64,000 nucleotides of DNA from Lumbricus rubellus (lineage: Eukaryota; Annelida; Clitellata; Crassiclitellata; Lumbricidae): NCBI GenBank assembly GCA_945859605.1, contig OX243822.1:26667685-26731684 (forward strand), in the 5' to 3' direction. Of the stretch, positions 11,961 through 20,733 are shown piece by piece. The notes beneath the pieces were generated by a model that saw only the letters and a program-made list of their open reading frames with translations, ran no database searches and was not told the DNA's origin. A program made the translations under genes and the position numbers. Positions within the stretch are counted from its first letter, which is position 1. Every line of letters begins with the position of its first letter.

Positions 11961-14272
11961 CTAAGAAAAATTAAAATAATATTAAATATTCGTCTAAAAC
12001 CAAACAGTATTGTATTAAAATCATTTTTCAGAATTAAAATAAATAAAGAATCTGGGAATTGAATCGTAATTCAGACAGTTGCTTGAACCTTTTATTCAAG
12101 GAGAGCCAAGACATAGACGTGGATATAAATTTTAAAAGACGATTCTGAGTTTACCCGACGACATAAAATGTCTAAGTTGAACAGATGCAGCAACAAAGTT
12201 TCAAAATCTAGGTCCAGAAACAGAAAGATACAGAGCAGTCCCCGAAGCAGTCACACGCGTGAAGTGTTAGCAACTTCATTTTCTTTGCCTCGGCATATGA
12301 GGGCTGGTGGCCAGTCCTCTCCCTCGCCGTCTCATCTTCCCACTGACAGTGTACAGCCGATGTACTTGAGCGGGGAAAAACATACCCACGGCTGCCTCAG
12401 GACTAGTAAGCTTAAGGGGCTGTCACCTCTGAATAGTCATTCTGAGATAGGTGCTATATAAATTTATAGATACAATACAATACATGACGAGATTAATACA
12501 TGCAAAAAAAAATTAGACACCGTTGTGTCACAGTGGCTACTAATAATAACAACTGCTTTCGTAATTTTCGTACCAACTGAATTTCCTGTTTAGTCCGCGT
12601 TGCACAGCGTAGAACTCTTTAGCAGAAAGCTTCTGGTGATGAGGAGGAGCAGGATGATGATGATGAGACTGCTGCAGCTGAATCTGCTGCTGCTGTTGCT
12701 GACCTAAGATTAAATATATGGATGCATGTATACATGTATGTATGTATGCATGAGTGTATGCATATGCATGAGTGTATGCATATGCGTGAGAGTATGCATA
12801 TTCATGTATGAATCCATGACCTTACTTAATAGAATGCCAATAATTATTATCATATATCATTATTATAACTATTATCATAATCATCATTTTTATTATTATC
12901 ATCGTTATCATAATCCTTATTAATATTATTACTATCATTTCATCATTATCAGTATTATTATTATCATCATCGTTATTATTATCATTATTACCTCACATTA
13001 CAGAGCATAAACAGCCAATAATGTGGAGCATTTATCTCGCATGTGACTCTAGCAAACAAGCAAGCTCAATTACTGTAACACAGTCAATAATCTCAGACCA
13101 ATTCCTGCAACTGCATCATCATCAACACCCTCAGTTCCTGACAATAGTCATTTGGTTGTGACGGGTACAAATAAATTACCTTGGTCTGCCTGTGTCTGTA
13201 TTTCATGTATCGATGGAATTTTGACCTGGGTTCTTTAAGGGACTATTCGCTTGACCACAGTGTGACTTTATGTACATAATTATGCATCATGATACAATGT
13301 TGGTCTATAAGTAATTGGATCAAGACTAATATGCTATGATGCTTACAATAAATGCATCTAGTATAAGCAAATTTATGAATGTAACATACCATATGCATAG
13401 CACCACTGGTGGTAGTACCACTGCTGTTGCCACCACTGCGAGTAGTCTGCGGACTGCTGTTGTGGTTGCTCAGTAACATTCACCACACCATCAGCCAGAA
13501 CCGCATCCGAGGTCACGGTCGAGTTGTCAAGAGCAACAGTTGCCATAGCAACGTTTGTCGTCGAGGTGTCTCCATTGTTTTCGAAACCGTTTGTTTCGAG
13601 TCTTGCTTCCTTTCTGACGTACCCCGACTGCTGAATGAAATACTCGACAGCGCGATTGATCTGGACGTTTGGAATGACTTTACTCATGTTCACCTCATCG
13701 TCGTCGCACAAACGACAATTGCCATTGTCTGGGAGGCATTCTTTGGCGCCTGGAAAATTTTAAACGAATACATGAATTTAAATGCATAATCTTGTAACAA
13801 ACATCATATTGAACTCGCATAAAGAACTATCTTATCTGAATGCACCATAGGCTGCACTTCTGCCTTAGTGGGTGGATTATCCGGATCGTGAAGTTCATTC
13901 ATGTTCCTGACTCCATCACAACCAAAAAGAACAGTTTCCAAGTATATATTTATAGAATGTGCCACAGACTGACCCTGGGGACAGGCAAGTCCTTCACTCG
14001 TAATTGCTTAGCGCTTCGGCGTGAAACTCCGATGCAGTGTCCACGTCAGTAGACGGGAGCGCCTCTGAGTAGAGAGCTTGAAGGGGCGCTATATACAAGT
14101 GCACATACAAATGAACAAACTATGCAAATTTGGACAAAATACCAAATAACTTACATGTCTCGCACGCACTGTATCCGCAGCATGGAAGGACGACCGCATT
14201 GTTCAGCAGATCCATACACTTCGGACATTGAAGTTCGACTGGAATCACAATCCCACTCATTCCGACCATTTC
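9929..14272 (-). CDS. RBBP6-like RING/U-box protein with long S/K/H/D repeat tail
   Basis: Four exons: 14272-14155, 13749-13390, 12703-12574 and 11960-9929, joined by GT..AG introns with matching phases. RBBP6 is a nuclear ubiquitin ligase and 3'-end-processing scaffold. From the ATG at 14269 the model gives 878 residues. Cys15/18, Cys30/31, Cys36/39 and Cys50/53 form a C4C4 ring in the RBBP6 setting (IPVELQCPKC, LPCCGYSAC), then NVQINRAVEYFIQQSGY as in RBBP6. A Gln/His-rich stretch precedes SAKEFYAVQRGLNRK, matching the RBBP6 EFY..EQ..L region. The last 676 residues are SSSK..SKHRHDD repeats. The DWNN and zinc-knuckle exons were not found. The first listed exon can be read either as internal (acceptor TCAG at 14273) or as the start exon, because an in-frame TAA lies upstream of GAAATGG. 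It may be a shortened RBBP6 paralogue or a gene whose 5' exons I missed. Confidence 0.8.
12330..12485 (+). mobile_element. LINE-type 3' tail fragment
   Basis: Contains CCACGGCTGCCTCAGGACTAG (also at 4793) and a tail CACCTCTGAATAG..GGTGCTATATAAATTTAT ending in ACAATACAATAC, like the GCGCTTTATAAATG tail of the LINE copies. It lies in intron 3 of the RBBP6-like gene. Confidence 0.5.
12574..12703 (-). CDS. RBBP6-like exon C: polyQ/polyH and EFY motif
   Basis: 130 bp, acceptor ATCTTAG and donor GTACGA. Reads a Gln run, HHHHPAPPHH, then KLSAKEFYAVQRGLNRKFSW. Phases 2 and 2 fit both neighbours. CAG-rich codons make the Gln run a candidate for length polymorphism. Confidence 0.8.
12720..12985. repeat. 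ATGT/TGCA and ATT simple repeats
   Basis: A GTATGTATGCATGAGTG-type tract to 12810 is followed by ATTATTATCAT-rich DNA to about 12985. Short frames across it are repeat translations. Confidence 0.7.
13390..13749 (-). CDS. RBBP6-like exon B: second half of ring and Gln/Trp/Tyr-rich linker
   Basis: 360 bp, acceptor TTCCAG and donor GTATGT. Completes the split Cys codon, then carries NCRLC (last ligand pair) and the RBBP6-like helix NVQINRAVEYF. Acidic/Thr/Ser-rich linker and a QQWYYHQWCYAYG end follow. Confidence 0.9.
13982..14117 (+). mobile_element. SINE body/tail fragment
   Basis: Begins within GGCAAGTCCTTCACTCG, continues through GCTTCGGCGTGAAACTCCGA and GGGAGCGCCTCTGAG, and ends in ACAAGTGCACATACAAATG. 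The tRNA head is missing. Lies in intron 1 of the RBBP6-like gene. Confidence 0.8.
14155..14272 (-). CDS. RBBP6-like exon A: first half of RING/U-box
   Basis: 118 bp, starts in phase 0 after a pyrimidine-rich acceptor and ends one base into a codon before GTAAGT. Encodes EMVGMSGIVIPVELQCPKC onward to SACET, with the first six Cys ligands of the ring. GAAATGG around 14269 is a good Kozak context. Confidence 0.85.
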
Positions 14273-14730
14273 CTGATTCGTTTAGAAAGAAAAATAAATA
14301 AATATTTCATCACAGTCATTGATGATGAGAGAAATTCTGCGCTCATAGGCAATCATGGGCCCTAAACAATCTTAAGGGCCCTTTATATGAAAAATCTTTT
14401 TAAAACAGCAGCAAAAACATACGAGCAAAATTCTAACATTCATTATGTTTGCAATTGCGGTCACGCTCACTCAAACATTTTTCTTGCTACATCAATTTAG
14501 CCAGTTTGCTCTGTCCGTTACAGGGCAGAATATCGACTAAGGTCTAATGTAAGGCTCTAATAGAGGTCTTGCCTATTACGCTATTGCAAGTTAATTACAA
14601 ATACTACCGATAACTTTTAATAAAATCAGATCGAAATATAGATTACGTTAATAAAGCATTGTAGAACCTGGCGTCCTATTCACGATTAAATGTGGCAGCT
14701 ATATTAAAAAACCGACAAATCTAAAACGAA

Positions 14731-15159
14731 GTGACTAGGGGTCCGCCAGGCGGCCGTCGAATCTCAAATACTAGCGCACCGCCAGTCACGTGTAACCTGT
14801 CACATGACGAGTCTTGATTCTTGAATATTGTTACAATGGCGGCAGTTACCGATAGTTGGTTTTAGGTCGGACAAAAGTTTTCTTGTTTTAATGACTTAGA
14901 AAATTACTAGAAACAGAGTAAGCAACCAATTTTTTCGTCAGTGTTGGTTAGGTTCAGGTTAGGCGTCGTGAGGGTCGGTTAGGGTTAGTTTTAGGGTTTG
15001 TTTAGCCATTAGAAACTCTTGTGGATTGGTGTAAATAGAAAGCCTGGCGGCTTGCTAGTATTCCGTATTGGACGGCCGCCAGTCATGTGACAGGTTACAC
15101 GTGACTCGCGGTGCGCTAGTATTTGAGATTCGACGGCCGCCTGGCGGTCCCCTAGTCAC
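14731..15159. mobile_element. foldback/TIR element with 78-bp arms
   Basis: The left arm 14731-14808 (starting GTGACTAGGGGTCCGCC) is the near-perfect reverse complement of 15082-15159 (ending GGTCCCCTAGTCAC). The interior of about 270 bp has no coding frame. AATCTAAAA lies just outside both arms (14718-14726 and 15164-15172), a possible 9-bp target duplication as in Mutator-like elements, although four bases between it and each arm do not match. It sits in the gap between the head-to-head RBBP6-like and IgSF genes. Confidence 0.8.
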
Positions 15160-15172
15160 GGCCAATCTAAAA

Positions 15173-16382
15173 TCGCGCCATGCACGCACAAGCAAGACAA
15201 GCACGTGTGGCCATAACATACGGACCTTCATAAAATGTGTTCGTCGATTGCTAGTTGCAACGTTCATGGCGACGTTACAATCTTTTAAATCGCAAAGTAC
15301 GCTTACCAAAGTATTAAGAAAAAGTGCATCCGATTAAATTAAATCTAAATTTCACGTGTTACTTCGATCAAGCAACTGGGTCGTAACATCCACAAAAATA
15401 ATTTTTAACGATCTTCAAGAAACTAAACCGGAACGCAATTATTGCATAAACATTTTTGTGGCGCTTTAATTTAGTAGGTAAGCAAGCAATTTTCAATTGG
15501 ATCCGCTGACATTTTTTATAATTAACTATCAAAACTAAACGGATAAGTAAATATTGCGCTCTAAAAGTTTATAGTCCGTTGATCATGAGTATTATTTATT
15601 CGGGAACATTGAAAATTGATCTGAAAAATATCAGGAAGTAAATGATATTGGTAATTTGGTAGACTTCAGACTACTACAAGACCCTCTCAAAAACCAAACC
15701 CATAGCTTATTAACAAGAGCAGGATGATAGTTGTGTGTAAATACTGGTCATCAGATTGTAAAAAGTAAGGCTTCACACCATGTTGTGACATATCTGAAGT
15801 TCCAGTAAGATCGTAAGTCATCTGTACATTTATTAATGCAGTCCTATATTAGGCTAGGCCTACTGATGTTGACAAACCACAGAGCACTTAGGCTACATTT
15901 GCGCGACTCTATGCAACTGGAAAGAAGCAATCAAGCCAGAAGAAGAAAAATTTGCTGGCACAGCAGATGTCTAAGCGAGACTTTGTTGAATGACTGTCGA
16001 TGTAATCTTGTAATAAAAATAATGTAAACCTTCGATACTTTATAAAGGCACACAGAGACCCCGACGTCAGACCTAGACAATATTAAAATGAAACAACGTG
16101 CTTTGACTTAAACTCTTGTACGAGCGATTTTTGTCCGATCATATTTCTTTCACAGTCGACTAAGGTTTCTCTCTTAAAGTTGGAGGCGTTTCATGTCTTT
16201 AGATAAGAAATTGTTACATTCTATATGAATGGATAAAATGAGCAACAAAACAACATATCACTCTGACCCTGCTCTGATCGTGACATCATACAGGTGTTCC
16301 GTGAATGCGTTTACCTGTTATGTGTGTGTTAACAATCACAATGTTTATGTGACAATTTTCGTTCTAAAAGTTGATTTAAAAA
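15173..16382. other. intergenic region upstream of the IgSF gene
   Basis: Presumably holds the promoter and 5' leader of the IgSF gene, and perhaps missing 5' exons of the RBBP6-like gene, but I recognise no exon, TATA box or element end with confidence. A TAGGCCTA word lies near 15853. Confidence 0.4.
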
Positions 16383-16449
16383 ATGCAAAATCAAATGGCC
16401 ACAGCGTGGTTTAGTGCGATCGTCGGTATTTTTCTGTTATCCACAATAG
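16383..16449 (+). CDS. IgSF exon 1: signal peptide
   Basis: Encodes MQNQMATAWF..GIFLLSTI, a hydrophobic leader, and stops one base into the next codon before GTAGGT. The upstream TAA AAA ATG context fixes the start. A second in-frame ATG at residue 5 is possible. Confidence 0.85.
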
Positions 16450-19400
16450 GTAGGTTTGTGCAGATTTGCTTAAGATAAATTGTTTAAACTGTGCGAGACC
16501 GAAGCTCTAGATTTAATGTGGAATATTAGTTCGTTATATGTAAAAGAAATCATTTTACGCGTTCTATTTTGATCCAGTGTAAAGGTTCAAGCCTTGAACG
16601 TGAATCTGAGAAGTGGGATGGCTTATTACGGCTTTAGCTTAATCTTCTGACGCAGACCAGAACCTATAACTGCTGCGTTGCTCAAGTAAGCAAGTAAGCA
16701 ATGACTAAGTGTATAGGTTGCAAGGTAATCCCGATACTGCGTGCCCGTATACAAGACATCATGGATCATGGTTGCCAACGACTTAGCTAAAATAGAGCGC
16801 TGCGACCTTAATAGCCTCATCCCATGATACATGTGCTCAGTAAACAAGTAACCAACGCGAGATATAAGCAAAGCGGTCAGGTTAACAAAATTATAATTGA
16901 GGGAAAATATACAATAAATACGAGTAAATATGAAATTCGAAGCTAAGTCCGAAGCGCTCTATTTTAGTGAATTCTTGGGCGGCCATACTATTTACATACG
17001 GGCACGCAGTCTTCGAGATTACCGAAACTTCTTGAAGCCTTTAAGGATCATTGCAAAGGTGCAACATAATGCTGTGTTCTGATTAGTTTTGATTATGATA
17101 ATATTATGTTGTCTTATTCAGCCGATGCTCAGGATCCGACAGTGAAGATCAAGCAGACGGATCCATCGAGTCAACCAAACAAGCTGCTCGTCGCCAAACG
17201 TGATCACGATGTTACGATGGACTGCTACGTAGAAAACTTGCTCGATAACGCACTGGTCTGTCACGAATCCAATCCTGTTGCCATTTTTATGAATTCCTGT
17301 TCCAACCAAATGTTCTATAATAATAAAAATGTGCTATAATGATATGTTCTTAGATTATGATGTCATCCTGGTTCATCTTAGAACTATGATCCAATTTTGT
17401 TTGATCCTGTAATTCCCAAGTTTTTTTTCTCAAATCAGGGTTTAAAGTGTGGCAGGACGGTCATGGATGGCGTCCATGCACTTAATTTAAAATCTGAATG
17501 CCGTCCTGCCACTTGTTAGTCAGCACAGCCTGGAAATATAGGGGCGTTCTAGCACTTCTTTTGGAAAGGTAAGGAGCGTCCAGGCACTTATTTTTTCGCA
17601 CTTTAAGCACTGTCTCCAATCCTGTTTTAATCAAAAAAATCCTGTGATTATAATTTTATAAGCTAATCAAATCTAATCCAAGGTTTTGTGTTAGTCAATA
17701 TTGGCAAATGAATCTTCAAATTACATTGCTTTACATTACGTGGTTTCACATTGAAACAATGTAAAGCCGCTTTCATGAATTTGTATACCTGAACTTGCAG
17801 CACCTAAAAGACCTTTACCTTCTTTCTACCTTGCATTGTCATACCATACCTTGACCTGCATTACCTTCAGAACTTTACCTTCATTTACCTTTGTCCACGT
17901 AACCGTAGGTTCGATGGCAGAAGTATTACATCGATCCAAATACCCACAAACAAGAGACGACGCTGATCGCTCAAGACATGGCGCTGCCTGACAACATCCA
18001 CTTCAGTCTTGAGAAGCCGACGCAGTACACGTGGCGCCTCAGAATCCGTGGCATTCAGGTCACAGACAATGGAAACTTCACGTGCTTTGTTCAGCTCACC
18101 CAGATCACCCAGGCAACCGACTTCCGAATCGTGAAAGTTGTCGGTGAGATTTCTGGGTGGGGGGGGGGGGTGCTGCTGTCCAGTGAATGATCTTGATGGA
18201 AAACTATAATCGTGGTTGGGCTGGGAGCGCCTCTGAGTAGTTTTTTCAAGGGGCACTATTTTAATGCTCTGAATGAATGAATGAGTGAATGGGATGAGCT
18301 TACCTTGTTTGCCTTGTATTATCTTACCGTACCTTCTCCTGTGTTTCCTGAATAAATATTTTTTACCTTTTATTTTATCGTGCCTTCTATCCATGCCTGG
18401 AATTATCTTAGTTTACCTGAACTTGTATTACCTGAACGACCTTATCTTCATTTACCCTACATAATCTTAACATACCTTACCTTCTTATACCTTGCATTAT
18501 CTTACCATACCTTACCTTCTTATATCAGCATTATCTTGCCATACCTTACCTTCTTATACCTTGCATTATCTTACCATGCCTTACCTTCTTATACCTTGCA
18601 TTATCTTACCATACCTTACCTTCTTATATCAGCATTATCTTGCCATACCTTACCTTCTTATACCTTGCATTATCTTACCATGCCTTACCTTCTTATACCT
18701 TGCATTATCTTACCATACCTTACCTTCTTATATCAGCATTATCTTGCCATACCTTACCTTCTTATACCAGCATTATCTTACCATACCTTACCTTCTTATA
18801 CCTTGCATTATCTTACCATGCCTTACCTTCTTATACCTTTCATTATCTTGCCATACCTTACCTTCTTATATCAGCATTATCTTGCCATACCTTACCTTCT
18901 TATACCTTTCATTATCTTGCCATACCTTACCTTCTTATATCAGCATTATCTTACCATGCCTTACCTTCTTATACCTTGCATTATCTTACCATACCTTACC
19001 TTCTTATACCTTGCATTATCTTACCATGCCTTACCTTCTTATACCTTGCATTATCTTACCATACCTTACCTTCTTATACCTTGCATTATCTTACCATGCC
19101 TTACCTTCTTATACCTTGCATTATCTTACCATACCTTACCTTCTTATATCAGCATTATCTTGCCATACCTTACCTTCTTATACCTTGCATTATCTTACCA
19201 TGCCTTACCTTCTTATACCTTGCATTATCTTACCATACCTTACCTTCTTATACCTTGCATTATCTTACCATGCCTTACCTTCTTATACCTTGCATTATCT
19301 TACCATACCTTCTGTTGACTTCTGTGACCTTGCTTTTTTATTTACCATACCTATTTTGTAGTCAGAGGTGTTACGGGGACTTTTCATTTCATAATAATCA

Positions 19401-20690
19401 TAGTAATAATAATATTAATAATTATACTACTACTACTAGTAATAATGATGATAATGATGCTACTACTACTACTACTACTAATAATAATGATGATGGTAAT
19501 AATAACATTGGCACTATTTATCTGGCGCCGTAACTCGGCCGAAGGAAATGGCCCTCTAAACGAGTTCAGAAGTTAATGGCAGACATATGAAAATTAGTAA
19601 AACAGATGGTTGCTTAATGCTTACCTGTCTTATTGCTTCCTACTTCTTCATTTACCTGCTGATTGCTTACCTGTCTGATTGTTTCCTACCTGGTAGTGCC
19701 ACCTTACCTGGATCCACAGCAGACCAGTCCAGATACGACGGTTGACGAGGGTGAAAACTTTGATCTCATCTGCAATGCCACTGGCATCCCACAACCCACC
19801 GTCGTCTGGAGCCGTCTTGGTGGTGCCTTGCTGCCCATCGGCATGGAGAAATACGAGGTAAACAACCGCATTCATTGGTCAATGTCATTGTCTTCATTGT
19901 TCATTGTTTACACCATTGTGGCACTGAAGTTTATTGTATTTGGTTTATTGAATAATTGTTGTATTGTATGTAATTGATGAATACAATTAGAACAAGGCAA
20001 TTAGAACAAGGCAGAAGAACTGGATAGGACATGTACTGAGACTGAGAGGCAACTCTTTGCAAAGAGACATAGTGGAGGGCAAAATGGAGTGGAAGAGGGG
20101 AAGAAGAAGACCTAGGGAAAAGTTTTTTAACTGGATGATGGAGTATGTGGATATGGAAAACTAAAACAAAAAGCACAACATCGAGAAGAGTGGCGTCGTT
20201 GGGCATCAGGACCTGCTAGAGGCAGCTAACCTAAAGACGAAGATGTAATTGCATTGTATTGTTTTGTGTTTCATTTTGATTTCCTAATTGTAGGTTTTTT
20301 GAATGGACGCTCTAGAAAACATGGAATGAATGATTCATTTTAGTGTGTCTCATTGCTTTGTATAAATTATTATATTATCATGTATGTACCATCTCGTTCA
20401 CGTTTTATATCAGTGCTAAGAATGGAAACTCATTTTCAAACACAACGTTTGCAGTTGATGTGGTTGACGTTTTCAATCATGAAATTTATTGTTAGTTTAT
20501 TATTTTGTTTGACTAAATAATTTTGTTTATTGACTTGCATGTCACGATGGATTGATCGTTAATCGATTGATTGTTAATTGATTGATTATTTGCTAATGAG
20601 GTAACCAATCATATTCATTGATCGATTGATTGATTGTTTATTGATTAATTAATTGATTGATTGATTGTGTGCTAATGAGGTAACCAATCA

Positions 20691-20733
<43 letters not shown>

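Noticed and set aside
13409..13789. 126-residue plus-strand frame
   Set aside because: Antisense shadow of RBBP6-like exon B, whose minus frame has ring ligands and matching splice phases.
14273..16382. DWNN or CCHC zinc-knuckle exons for the RBBP6-like gene
   Set aside because: I looked on the minus strand for a C-x2-C-x4-H-x4-C pattern and DWNN-like text with splice borders and found none convincing.
18380..19533. Three overlapping plus-strand open frames of about 290-310 residues
   Set aside because: All three are translations of the same 35-bp tandem unit that happens to lack stops; no start context, no domain, and they sit in an intron of a well-supported gene.
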